Below, piece by piece: positions 1 through 12,130 of a stretch of 64,000 nt of DNA (position 1 is the first letter of the stretch; each line of letters begins with the position of its first letter). Origin of the DNA: Scylla paramamosain (taxonomy: Eukaryota > Arthropoda > Malacostraca > Decapoda > Portunidae); assembly GCF_035594125.1 (NCBI RefSeq), contig NC_087156.1, forward strand, positions 25,400,497-25,464,496, in the 5' to 3' direction. Both the position numbers and the translations under genes were made by a program. The notes under the pieces are model-generated. The model saw only the letters and a program-made list of their open reading frames with translations, was not told where the DNA came from and did no database searches.

Positions 1-640
1 TGCTCAGTATCACAAAGTATAGTGATATATTACTTAGACACCACAACGTTATGTTTATAATGTTAGAAAACATATTGCCAAGTATCCAAACCTGAAAACT
101 GAAGTCAAAGTATTTCAATGGTTCTCTTAGCTTATTCAATTCAGAAAGGCTTTTTTTTAGTGATGTTAAATTAATATACATTGAAATTGGAAATAGGTTT
201 GGACTTAAAAATGCAGAGATTAGTTTTTGTTATAAAAAACAAAAGTATATAGTCTCAGATTGCTTGTGGCAAGCTAGCATAACAGCTTCATAATTCATAA
301 AGATTAGATTAATGTTTGAAAATGAGCTTTGTGATACTTTCATTTTTTTATTTTTTATTATTTTTTTCTTTTGTAAAATTTTGTGTATTGTTCATTATGA
401 AGATGTGTATATGAATTCTAAGATTGTTTGCAGTTAAGAGTGTTAAAAAATCTAACCCAAACCAAGTATAATCTCAAAGTTAGTTAAGTCTTGTTGGAAG
501 CTTACTATATATCCAACAAAACATCATATATTAGTTCAGTTTATTATTACAATTTAAATCTAAAACTGTTAAAGAGTATACATTACTATGATCATAGTTA
601 TAAAGAATATTGGAACAGCTGGATGTAAAGCCACACACAA
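1..640. other. AT-rich stretch with no recognised gene
   Basis: No open frame of note, no splice-bounded coding segment and no transposon I recognise. It may be intron of the TBCE-like gene whose last exon lies at 6188, but nothing in the bases proves that. Confidence 0.5.
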
Positions 641-865
641 CACCACAAAGGTCAGATCCACATTTGACTCCAGCCTATCAACACCACAGCTGACTGTCTA
701 TCTATCACTCAACAAGGGTGAGAGAAAGTAGGAAGTCTTGCACAGCAAGGCCACAGGAGGAGAGGCATGCAGTTAATAAGATGAGAAGAGAAGTTAAGTG
801 TGAAAGTAGCAGTGGAAGGTAGCAAGAGATACAACATTGTGGTGAAGCGTGAAAAGCTAAAGACA

Positions 866-884
866 ATTATTATTTTATTTCATT

Positions 885-915
<31 letters not shown>

Positions 916-1705
916 TTTTACTTATTTATTTACTCTTTTTATGTAGGAGAGGCACTGGCCAAATCAAGGTTTGAAAGGATTAAGTCGAGAGAAAGAGTGA
1001 GGAATGTATGTCTCCATGCCAGGCACTATCACCTCTGCTATGCAGTCAGCACACAGAGATGGGTCTTTGACACAGAAGCAGTAGACATTCCAAGAAAAAT
1101 CAATCTAATACCTCCTCAGGTCCCCCTCCCCCACAATTAGCAGAGGCACTTCCACTTTGGGGGATTCTGAGGAGGGATTGGAGTGATAGGACAAGATACA
1201 GATATGAGATTATGATTGAAGGAGCCTAATGGAGAAGATAGGGTGACAGCATAAGCAGAAGGATTAGAGGTTAGGAAAAGATAAAAAAATGTTGGGTGTA
1301 TCTCCAAGATGGTCAGGAATATGAATAGGATGTTGCACCAATTACTCTAGGTGGAGGATAGCAAAGTTAAAGGCTAATTCACCAGGATGGTCAGTGAAGG
1401 GAGAGGAAAGCTAAAGCTGGTGGTGAACATTGAAGTCACCAAGAATGGAGATCTCTGCAAAAGGGAAGAGAGTCAGTGTGCTCCACTTTGGAAGTTAAGT
1501 AGTCAAAGAATTTCTTATAGTCAGAGGAGTTAGGAGAGAGGTATACAGCACAGATAAATTTAGTTTGAGAGTGACTCTGTAGTCATAGCCAAGTGGTGAA
1601 AAACTCGGAGATTCAAGAGCGTGGGCACAAGAGCAGATTAAGTTGTTTTGCACACATAGACACATCATCCAGGTTTGGATTAAAAATGAGGATAGAGAAA
1701 GTAGG
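866..1705 (-). mobile_element. Internally deleted jockey-type LINE inserted in copy A
   Basis: A (TTTA)n-like tail at about 866-935 leads into the same 3' terminal sequence seen at 19197 and 36947 (tgtaggaaggacactggcc type). It then jumps directly to sequence matching 21241-21975, the endonuclease half of the family. About 2 kb of the family sequence is therefore missing inside the insert. On its far side copy A resumes at 1706, in the part of the LINE corresponding to 19630. Confidence 0.65.
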
Positions 1706-2197
1706 AGTTGATGACATTAAATACTTTTGATTCCATTCTGTCTAAAAAGTATAATGAGTGTAACATTTCAATATATGTGAAGCATACTCTATATATGGTC
1801 AGGTAAGGCCCCTGCCTGGCAGAGATGATTCAGAGTCCTTAATTTCATAGAAGCTGTTTTAGCAAGAGACAAGATATGAAGTTTCCAGTTTAGAATATTA
1901 GTAATGGACACATCAAGGATATTCAGTGTAGGAGAAGGGAACAGTTGAGTGCCTTTGAAGAAGACGGAATAGTTGTCTGGAAGGCTGAGTCAAGTTGAAT
2001 GCTGGAGGATTTGGGTTTTTGAGGCATTGAACAACACTAAGTTTGCTCTGCCACAATCAGAAATTTTAAAAGTCAGGTCTTCTGTGGCTTCTCTGCACAA
2101 GTTGTTTAATTTCTGAAGGCTTGGATGGCTAAGAATAGAGATGGAGAAGTATAGTGGTATCAGCACATGAGTTTGGCCAGAGAATCATTGATCAGTA

Positions 2198-2949
2198 CAG
2201 TGGAACCTTGGTTCTCGAACTTAATTCGTTCCTGAATGCTGTTCAAAATCCAAAATGTTTGAAAACCAAAATTATTTTTTCCATAGGAATCAATGTAAAA
2301 TGGATTAATCCATTCCTGGACAATCGTCCACCCTGTCTTTAGCGGGTTATGACAGATGTTAAGATGGCCACTCCACAAAATCTCCAGGTCAGACATTATT
2401 TATCTAGAAAGGAAGTATTGAATGAACTTGACATGGAACTCATCAGAAGATATTGTTTAGACTATGCAGGTATTCTGATTTAGTGAGGGAAGCCTTACAG
2501 AGTGACACAGAGAGGAGCAACCCACTCAATGCCAAAATGAAAGTGATCATAACACTTAGACATCTTGCTGCTGGGAAAAGCTACTGGGAAAATGCAGTTG
2601 GCATAGTAATGGCATTGTGGGTCATCGAGAGACCCACAGGTGGCTTGGGATTACACCTGAGCACCGAAAATTGTTTGTTTACATCGAGACTCTTTAATGG
2701 GATCACATTTACAATATTTCAAAGAGTAAATTACTGTCTTATCCACTGTCCCCTCCATATATATAAAAACAGAGGAAATATTTATATAAACTATAAATTA
2801 GTAATAAACAGCAGCTTTTGCTACGTATTTTAGTATTTGAAATAAAGTAACTTTGTTCAAGAACTGAATTATGGTACGGTGAGATGAAAATTTTGTTCAA
2901 AAACCAATTTATTTGGAAAGGGAGGCATTTGGTAACTGAGATTCCATTG
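2198..2949 (+). mobile_element. Harbinger-like inverted-repeat element, copy A
   Basis: The 752 bp element starts cagtggaaccttgg and ends with the near-complement ccattg, flanked by TA on both sides (2196-2197 and 2950-2951). Comparison with the uninterrupted LINE at 20180 shows a single TA at the empty site, so the target duplication is exactly TA. The interior holds a broken plus-strand frame (about 2400-2600) resembling the N-terminal part of PIF/Harbinger transposases (ELIRRYCLD, then a GKMQL-like motif). No DDE catalytic core remains, so it is non-autonomous. A second copy in opposite orientation lies at 44304-45075. Confidence 0.75.
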
Positions 2950-3383
2950 TAATAGGAAGAGGGTGGGTGATGGGAGAGAACTCTGAGGAACATCACTGTT
3001 AATACGTTTAGGAGAAAAACAGCAACCATTTACCACAGTAGCAATTAAACAGTAAGAAAGGAAACTTGAGATGAAATTACAGAGAAGAAGATAGAATCTG
3101 TAGGTGGGTAGATTGAAAATTAAAGCTTTGTGCTATATTCTATGAGATACTTTTAATATGTCTAAGGTGACAACAAAAAATATCTAACAGACTCATTAAG
3201 GAAAAGCCTGAAGATCACCGGTAGAGCAGCCACAGTGGAACCCATGCTGGAGATAAGATATGAGGTTGTGAAGCAATAGATGTTTAAGAATCATCCTATT
3301 GGGGATAGATTATAAAAAAAAAAATAATAAAAAATAGAAAAGCAGAAAATCAAAACAAAATGGTGGTAGTTTGAAGGATTAAA

Positions 3384-5572
3384 GCTTCTTCTTCTTCTTC
3401 TTGTGACCTCTGCTTTTTATTGCATGATAGGGTCTCCTTCCCTCAGTGTTATGCTCTGGTCTGTCCACTACCTGTAGAAGGAGAGTGGCAAGCACAGCAC
3501 TGGGAACAAAACTACATATGTAACATGTTACGTTTCCTCCACGCCTGTACTAGGAACTCTTTCATCACCGTTACTATCCTCCCTTTTTCTCTCTCTCTCT
3601 TTCTCCCCTTGATATAGGCCCAACACTGTGAGGACTTCACTGTCCTCCTCCTCTAATCTCCTACTCCACTCATCTTCTATAATTTCAATTATGGAGCCTA
3701 TCAACCTGTCTCTCTCTTCTTCATACCTGACACACTCCACCAGGAAATGTTCCACATGTGTTACATCCCTGGTCCAGCTCAATCCTGTTCCTAGCTTTCA
3801 CCTACAGCATCCCTGTCCTTGCCTTCACTAACAACTTGCTACGCCAGTCTCCTACATGCCAGTGGAGCACCTCAGGTCTCTCCTTCCACTTATACCACTT
3901 TAATGTTGACTGTTTCTATCCCTGTCTAACTAAACCACCTTTTTCTATCCTTTTCCTCACCTCTCTGTGTCCTATCTTCCTCCAATCCTCATCAAGATTT
4001 TCCCTTCTTTTTCACCTATTCATTTTCCTACTCCATGAAGATCTAGTAGAGTTTTCCCACACTACCTGTTTCACCCACCTATCCTCATCAAGTCCTGCCT
4101 TCTTTAAAAAACTCAGCTTCCCTTTAATTATTCTCTTTCTGAAGGTGCTCCAGTCCATCTCTCCTCTGACAGCTTCTACTGCTGTGCTGCATGGAACACC
4201 TAACCCCCATCTACCTACTATATTCTGGGTCTTCTCTAACCTTGTTAAGTCTCCCTCCTAGTAGTAGATAATTTCAGACCATACAAGCAATAAGGTACTG
4301 CCATTCCCTTCCATAAACTTCTGCCTACCTCATACTTGTTAACTATCCTACTCCCTGCATTCATTATCATTCCTGTCATCTTCCTGGCTTTTCCTTCATT
4401 TATTTTCATCTTTCTCACCTCCTATTCCTTCTTTGCTTACCTCTAGCCCTAAGTAAGTGTACCTCTCCATCACCTCTAGTATGCTGTTCCCTAATACCCA
4501 CTGTCCCTCTACCTCACTGTTAAACTCCATCACCTTACATTTCCTGTCACTATACTTAACATGCCACTCTCATCCATATATACTGGCTACCCACAGCAGC
4601 TCTTCCATGTCCTCCTTACTCTCTCTCATCAGCACTATATCATCAGTATAGGCTAGACATCCTAATCTCCTATCCCCAACTTTAACACCCTTCCCTGACA
4701 CCCTGATCCTTATTATTAACTCCTGTATGTAAATATTAAATAAGGCTGGAGACATCACATACCTCTGCCGTACTCCAATATTGTTTCTCCATCCAACCTG
4801 TACTAATGTCTCCTAATGTGAACTTCACCTCATTATCCTCATACAGCTTCCTAATTACCTGCATTACCTTCCTGTCCACCTCTCTGTGTGCAAGTAATGT
4901 TAGCAGTCTGCTCCTGTCTACCCTATCATAGGCCTTCTCTACGTACAAGAAAACCAAGTACAGCTCCTTCCTTAACTTTATACAGTAAAATCCCTTTCAT
5001 CCGGCATTCGAGTATCCGGCAGCTTCAAGTATCTGGCATATTTTTCCCCGAGCCTTAAAATCAATAAAAAATCAATGTGTACTCATAAAATCGATTAAAA
5101 TTCCCACGCGAGGCATACTTTGTCCCCTCGCCACCAGAGCGCACTGCTTCGCGCCACCCGCAACCCACTGCACTGTGTTTACTCAGTGACTCAGTCCCGT
5201 GTGTGCACTGTTTATCGCCTGACACCTTCATCATGCCTAAAGTTGTAGAAAAGAGGAAGTGTTGTGCTTACACTTAAGCAGCTGATCAGATCAGCTGCTG
5301 ATTAAGATCAGCTGATCTTTGTTATGGTAAGATGCGTGAGTGTAGGGTGGTGGTTGTGGACATAATTTCACTTCTATTCAAGTATCCGGCAATATTCAAG
5401 TATCCGGCATGTCGGCGGTCCCATTGATGCCGGATAAGAGGGATTTTACTGTATTTATTTAATAATTTCCTTCATAACTAGCACATTTTCTAATTCACCT
5501 CTACCCTGCCTAAAACCACTTTGCTCCTCTCCAAGTACCTTATTCTCCTCAATCCAGTCACTTGTTTTTTTT
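3384..5572 (-). mobile_element. Second LINE family inserted in jockey copy A
   Basis: On the minus strand the element reads reverse-transcriptase pieces in order: GEEQSGFRQGRG near 5500-5540, EKAYDRVDRSRLLTLL near 4900-4950, the catalytic box as LAYTDDIVLM near 4640 (usual YADD), and a tail with HVEHFLVECVRYEEERDRL near 3720-3760. The low-coordinate end carries a (TTC)n run at 3384-3402, that is a (GAA)n tail in the element's sense. It is 5' truncated at about 5572, where jockey copy A resumes. Clade undetermined. Many stops and frameshifts make it inactive. Confidence 0.75.
4983..5451. mobile_element. Pogo/Tigger-type MITE with TA duplication
   Basis: A 469 bp element with terminal inverted repeats: cagtaaaatccctttcatcc at the left and its imperfect complement ending ggattttactg at the right. 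Flanks are TA at 4981-4982 and 5452-5453. The subterminal motif aagtatccggca is repeated inside both ends. It has no coding capacity. The end sequence and TA target are typical of Tigger/pogo-derived non-autonomous elements. It splits the reverse-transcriptase frame of the LINE at 3384-5572. Confidence 0.85.
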
Positions 5573-5967
5573 AGGAACAGGTTGAATGTAAGCAAACTTC
5601 CAGCTGGAAAGAAAAGTGGATGTCGACAGACAGTTGATTGAGTTTGACTAAGGTGCAAGCACAAAGGCATAGTTTTGGAGAACAATATGGGGGACTCCAT
5701 CACATCCATAAACCTTCCGAGGATTAATTCCAATAAGGACATGTAAAAGATCATTAAGAAATATTTTAAATAGAAAGCATGAAATAGTCAAAGGGTGGAG
5801 TAAAGAGAGGAACAAGCCCTGAATCATCCATGATAGCGTTTTTAGCAAAGATTTGAGCAAAGACTTCAACTTTAAAGATAGGGAACAGTCTCATTATGAA
5901 GGGGGAAGGGTAAAGGAGTGTATGCTGACAAGCCTTACCATGGATGTATGTGGCCAGCCGTGCTGTG

Positions 5968-6022
5968 CTTAAGCTCTTGAGATGTAGTAAGGTGTGCCTA
6001 AGCTCTTGAGATGTAGTAAGGT
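5968..6022. repeat. Short tandem duplication of about 30 bp
   Basis: The phrase aagctcttgagatgtagtaa occurs twice in a row, beginning near 5970 and 5999, with almost no divergence. This suggests a recent local duplication. Confidence 0.8.
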
Positions 6023-6187
6023 AGTCCATGAAACTGTCCCTTTCCACCAGGAACTGACAAGGCTAAGAGTGTGAATATTGTGTTTAAGTCCTAAGTTTAA
6101 GTGAATATTGTGTAAGCCCTCACATGTGGGATTATCAGCCTGGTATATAGACTGATTAAAAAAACTAAGTTTGACTTTGTTTTTCAG

Positions 6188-6280
6188 GATGGAGGTTTTG
6201 AAATACCTATGGACAATGACCAACAAGACTTGGCTTTCTATTCTGTTGAAAATGGTGATGTCCTGTTGATTAGCTTGTGA
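6188..6280 (+). CDS. TBCE: Last coding exon of a tubulin-folding cofactor E-like gene
   Basis: A pyrimidine-rich acceptor (tgtttttcag, ending 6187) opens a 31-codon frame that ends in TGA at 6278-6280. The peptide ends with DNDQQDLAFYSVENGDVLL and a short hydrophobic tail. This resembles the C-terminal ubiquitin-like segment of TBCE, a CAP-Gly/LRR/Ubl chaperone that helps dissociate alpha- from beta-tubulin in the cytosol. The family usually ends in an LDND...FYSVENGD...LV motif, and the terminal Trp of vertebrate proteins is absent here. Acceptor phase is 0. No upstream exon is recognisable in 1-6187, which is transposon-filled, so the gene must continue off the left edge. The family call rests on this short motif alone. 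Confidence 0.6.
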   Translation, partial: DGGFEIPMDNDQQDLAFYSVENGDVLLISL

Positions 6281-6333
6281 TTACAAACTTGAAGTATCAC
6301 TTACTTCCATAATTATTTATGAAAGTATGTATC

Positions 6334-6334
<1 letters not shown>

Positions 6335-6373
<39 letters not shown>
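6335..6373. repeat. (AC)n microsatellite
   Basis: About 19 uninterrupted AC units, about 55 bp downstream of the TBCE-like stop codon. Confidence 0.95.
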
Positions 6374-7666
<1,293 letters not shown>

Positions 7667-7671
7667 TGTGT

Positions 7672-7682
7672 GTATATATATA

Positions 7683-7772
<90 letters not shown>
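7672..7772. repeat. (TA)n microsatellite
   Basis: About 100 bp of TA units with one phase slip near 7690. Likely the continuation of the array interrupted by the element at 6759-7666. Confidence 0.95.
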
Positions 7773-7775
<3 letters not shown>

Positions 7776-7819
7776 ATCATCAGTTACGCTTCTTATTTTA
7801 CCTTCGCTGGTTGTCCCCC

Positions 7820-7942
<123 letters not shown>

Positions 7943-8032
7943 ATTGCAATGATGTATATCATTTCTTAGATTTAGATGACAAGTTATTGATGATTATAAA
8001 AGAGTTTTGATAAATGCTACCTTGTGGATTTG

Positions 8033-8132
<100 letters not shown>

Positions 8133-8136
8133 CACA

Positions 8137-8617
8137 CAGATGTTCCCAGACTTACAAATTTCTTAGGTTCCAGAATGCCATTCAAAAGTTATGTTCATAT
8201 GTAATAGTTTTGTGAAATATTTTGAGTGTACAGTACCCTCTTGAGTTTTTTGCTTGCTTTCTGATTGATTGTTTGTTGTATATAGAAGTACAACAAAGGA
8301 GGAGGCCAGAGCCTACCAGCCTTTTCCTGGGCATAGGTTAAGGTAAAATATTTACATGAAAAAGATTGCATTTCTTCCAAAGCCTTAGCACTAAACTTGG
8401 ATATTGCAAAACTTAGGGTATTGAAAGCACTGAGAAATACTTATTTATGCTGGCAACATGGTCTAGCACAGTGTGAGTGTGTTTTGTCCTTTCACTTAGT
8501 GTGATGCAGGGGTGCGGCAGTTTGTAAACATGGTGGATCTTGATTTTTATGCTACAAGTGACTTGGGATTTCTCCAGATGTTCATAACTGGAATGTTTGT
8601 AAGTCAGGGAGCATCTG
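8137..8617. mobile_element. Tigger-like MITE next to a TA/AC array
   Basis: Left end cagatgttcccagacttac and right end gtaagtcagggagcatctg are imperfect inverted repeats, and the subterminal parts (ttccagaatgccattcaaaa against the complement of ataactggaatg) also pair. TA follows on the right; on the left the expected TA reads CA inside a microsatellite. Length 481 bp, no coding capacity. The end sequence is related to the ends at 45507-46524. Confidence 0.7.
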
Positions 8618-9396
8618 TACATATGTTCGTTGATTTCCTTTCAAAATTTTAATACCTCTTCATGTAGTTTTTATCATATGCTCTTTATAACAATATAATT
8701 TCTGTGGAGGCAGTCATTTTGAATACTTATTGATATAGCAACTCATATGAGGAAAAATACTTGAAGTGTAAAATAAAGAAAAGTTTTTGAAAATTTGTTT
8801 TTTCTTACAGTTATAAAGCTTATTACATTTAAGTGGTTATTGAAAGCTTCTCGCATTAAAAATCTATTGACAAACTAAAGAATAGAATAATGTCTTTTTT
8901 ATTATAACAAGTTATATCTTGTTGCTTATTGCTTTAGTAATAGATATGCAATGGGTTTTGAACTTATGTGGGGAAACTTGGTCACTAACTTCACCCATAT
9001 CCCTTTACTCTTGAGAATTAGATGGCAAGTCTAAAATATCTGGCTTAGCGTCCATGAATGACTGGATATCCTCATCATGAAAGGTGCTTTGTAGAAGGCT
9101 CGTAAGAGTACATACCAGTGACTTTCATTAAAGTATAACAGAGGAATCTTATGTACTTCATGGAGGTTGTCTTTTTTGCAAATAATAATTTTAATGAAAT
9201 ACTGTGGTTTTAGTAATCAGCATGAAATTTCACACATTCACTAACATCCATAATATTTTCCAATATCTGACAAAATTTAACTTGAATATAACCTTTGTGT
9301 AAGAATGAGTATCACCTGAAGCCCCAGATTCCTGATCCAGTCTTCATCACCTTTTATCATAGAAGAGGAAGTTTTCAGGTAGGAGAAGAAAAACAT
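8618..9396. other. Unassigned stretch with one weak coding candidate
   Basis: Mostly AT-rich with no repeat I recognise. On the minus strand 9123-9009 is a 38-codon frame ending in TAA whose peptide contains FHDEDIQSFMDAKPDILDL. It looks protein-like but has only a weak acceptor (aaag) and no recognised partner exon. Confidence 0.3.
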
Positions 9397-9690
9397 TACC
9401 TTGAATGTTTCAGTTCTTCAAATGTAATAAGCTTTAGTGAATTGATAGGAGAGGTGGACAATGCAGCTGAGAGGATATCTCTTTTCTCAAACCACTTGCA
9501 CACATAAATTAATGATGCAGTGGACCAACTCTTCAGGTTTGATCCATGTACAAAGTCATGAAGCAAGAATAAACTGTCTTGCATGGTTGTGTGAATTAAT
9601 TTTTCAAGACACCCTACATGGCTATCAAGTACTCTGTTTAATCTGATACTTCTGCAATACTCATAAATAAGCTTCTAGTCAAAGGTTTTT
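9397..9690 (-). pseudogene. Non-LTR reverse-transcriptase remnant
   Basis: The minus strand is open for roughly 95 codons. Phrases such as LDSHVGCLEKLI and INSLKLITFEELKH fit the spacing of the CFEKL...FAYR...SAFNSL...L region of L2/RTE-X-type reverse transcriptases. The catalytic residues of that region are not preserved (no D at the AFDxV-like position). Flanking sequence is full of stops. It could instead be an unrelated host exon, since a GT donor follows at 9399, but I prefer the transposon reading. Confidence 0.4.
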
Positions 9691-10812
9691 AGTAGTTTTC
9701 TGGAATGTATCCTTCAGAAAATGGAATTGTAGAGCCTCACATTGTACTTAATGTTCATGAACAGGCATGTAGGTGGATGTACAGTTCAGCAAGCAGGCAG
9801 GAGCAGTGAGAGGTCAGGCAGCTGCTCTTTGCCTTAGCAGTGTTGGCAGGCTTGGGCATCCCCTAGCACACCCTCGCTTCCACACTTCTCTCCATATGAA
9901 TCCACTGATTACATAACTAACCAACTACCTCAACTATTTACAAATTAGGCACAGTAGTCTGCACATTATTATATCATATACAAAATATTTCTGCATCTTG
10001 TCCATATTACATTTATTCCTCTTTAGAATCCATAACTTGCAAATTTGCTTTATAAGGAGGAATCCACAACACAATCAGTCAATAAATTAGTCAATTTCTT
10101 GAGCACACCTGGGCCATGATGAACTCTCCATCTGCCATCTCCTTGATGTCTTACCAACACAACTCCCTTGCTACTCTTCGTTGTCCTCAAGCAAATTTCC
10201 CTTGACCTACCATTGCCTTTTCTTCCGTGACACAGATCACGAAAAAAAAAAAAAAAATTGGGATGCTGAAACATTACATACATAAACAACGTAGAATTCT
10301 GAGAAATATCAATACAGCAATAAATTGCATGTGATGTGAATATATGTAGAAATAAGCCTTGAAAAAAAAAAAAAAAGTAAATTGTTACAATGTTAAGTGC
10401 AAAAAAGAAATTGTAAGAATCATTCAAAATGCACTTAACACTGCTCTTCAAAATCATCCAGCGCTTCTTCATTTGTCATCATCACTGCTCGGTACCTGGT
10501 TATCGGTAATCACATTAGCATATATCTGCATTTTAGTTGATTATTCAAACAAATTAACCGTGGAATAGAGCAATTTTTGCTGGTGCAACTGCACCACAAA
10601 AGGTACTAAACAGTATGGTCTCAAGAATTATTCAAATGTGTGTTTGTTTGATTAATGGTCTACAATGCAGACATACTTAATAAAAGCTTGAGGAGCAGTG
10701 TTCAGAGCATTAAAAAAAAAAAATCTTCCAGTTTCCTTTTTGTACCTACTTCACATTGTACTTCACATTTCTGCAGATATTCATATATCCAGTTCAGACT
10801 GGTCTTCTATTA
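9691..10812. other. Degraded DNA, possible old coding remnant
   Basis: Minus strand 10200-10030 reads a stop-interrupted peptide (EEKAMVGQGKFA, then DIKEMADGEFIMAQVCSRN) that looks like a decayed protein, family unknown. The rest is AT-rich with A/T homopolymers at 10242, 10363 and 10710. Confidence 0.3.
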
Positions 10813-10925
10813 TCACCCCGAAGTGTCTTGATACCCGAAACAACTTTTCTTCATTAACTCGTGCAACACTGTGACTTCAGATTTACTTTTCAATCTGGAA
10901 CATCACCTCTCCTCCAGTAAATATT
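10813..10925 (+). mobile_element. Jockey-type LINE 5' fragment
   Basis: The stretch around cctctcctccagtaaat matches the complement of 22085-22165, the start of the endonuclease ORF of the jockey family. It is therefore a plus-strand fragment of the same family, detached from the rest of the element. Confidence 0.6.
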
Positions 10926-11054
10926 TTTTTTTCATTCCAAAACACAGATGTGTAAGAAAACTGACAATAACGCCTTCTCTGTTCCCTTTCTTTCTATTAA
11001 AACTGATGACTGAAAAAAAAAAATCAAAAGATGCTTTTCATAATGTTTCATTTT

Positions 11055-12062
11055 CACATTTTGCTTAGTTTTGCAGGTATGTTTGAGTTTTAGTAACGTG
11101 CACAAGATGTATCTCATAAGAGGTGAGAAAAAAAAAAAGGCATACATTTTCTTAATGCTTTGTTTCACATTTAAGGTGCTCTGCATGCGTAGGAGCATTT
11201 TGGTATCTTACCACAAGGTGTTTTAAAACTGGTGTCATCTGTCTGTCCATTCTTTCATCCTATCCAAAATCTGACTTCAAGGCTATGGCATCCGAATTTG
11301 ACCTAACCAGGCTTATTTGATCAATTTTATCAAATTGGGCCCCGCACCAAGGTCTATAGAAGTGATCAATAAGTCTTGTCTAACATCCTCCAATCTATCC
11401 CGATGCAAGACTCATTGCCAGTCCATTTCTTGCACCAAAGCTTCCTTTTTTTTTTTTTTTTTTTTTTTTAATGGAAGCAGCCCTCACAATATTTCACAAA
11501 AGGGTTACGTCGGCAGCCGTGGTATCTATGCATACCCTTGTTCCGGCAGTTTAACGGATACTGAGCGGTGAGCAGCAGGCAGAGTAGTGCGGACAAGTAA
11601 ATATAAAATCATTGCGCGGATTCGGGCGACGGCTTGTGCCGCACTGCGCACAGTATGCACGCTCATTCCCCTTCTCATTCCAACCTTCTCATTCTCCGGT
11701 TCATGAAGCGCCACACTAGTCATATAGTGTGGATGGGCCTTGGAGGTAAAAAAAAAAAAGTTGTTCCTAATGTTTTGTTTCACATTTAGCGTGCTTTGCA
11801 TACATAGTAGCGTTTTGTTACCCTACGCAAGGTGTTATAGTATGTATAAAGCTGGTGACAATTATATCAGAGATGTCATAAGACGCGCTTTTCCTGTTTC
11901 AATTTTGCATTTTGCTATAATCTGCAGGCATATTTGACTTTTACTAATCTACACAAAGTGTACCTCATACGAGATGAGAAAACCTGGAAAAAAAAAGAAA
12001 AAGAAAAGGAAACACGGTAAAAGACAATTTTCCTATTCTTGTTTTGTCTCAAATGTAGGCGT
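11055..12062. repeat. Degenerate dispersed repeat units
   Basis: Two related sentences recur. One is (gcaggtatgtttgag...cacaagatgtatctcata...gagatgag type) at about 11070-11130 and 11925-11980. The other is (tttgtttcacattta...gcgtgct..gcat..gtag) at about 11158-11225 and 11772-11842. They are separated by poly(A/T) runs and look like several truncated copies of one short element of unknown class. Confidence 0.55.
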
Positions 12063-12066
12063 TTGA

Positions 12067-12130
12067 CTAGAAACTGCCACAACGTAAAAAACGTGCTGAA
12101 CGCACGTTTTTTCATTGTAGCAGTTTCTAG
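12067..12130. repeat. Near-perfect hairpin, about 29 bp stem
   Basis: The left arm starts ctagaaactgccacaacg and the right arm ends cattgtagcagtttctag. The inner parts acgtgc and gcacgt enclose a five-base loop (tgaac). Only two or three positions in the arms fail to pair. It sits just upstream of the BEL/Pao protease remnant. It may be a palindromic mini-element or a retroelement-associated structure. Confidence 0.8.

Larger units (their letters stand above)
680..5885 (-). mobile_element. Jockey-type LINE copy A, broken by later insertions
   Basis: Segments 680-865, 1706-2197, 2950-3383 and 5573-5885 match, in the same order and orientation, consecutive parts of the better preserved LINE at 19187-22495 (roughly 19440-19615, 19630-20180, 20183-20620 and 20632-20945). 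Removing the three intervening blocks restores a colinear 3' half of one reverse-transcriptase-encoding element on the minus strand. The reading frame is full of stops, so it is dead. The breaks are explained by an internally deleted sister LINE (866-1705), a Harbinger-like element (2198-2949) and a different LINE (3384-5572). Confidence 0.8.
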
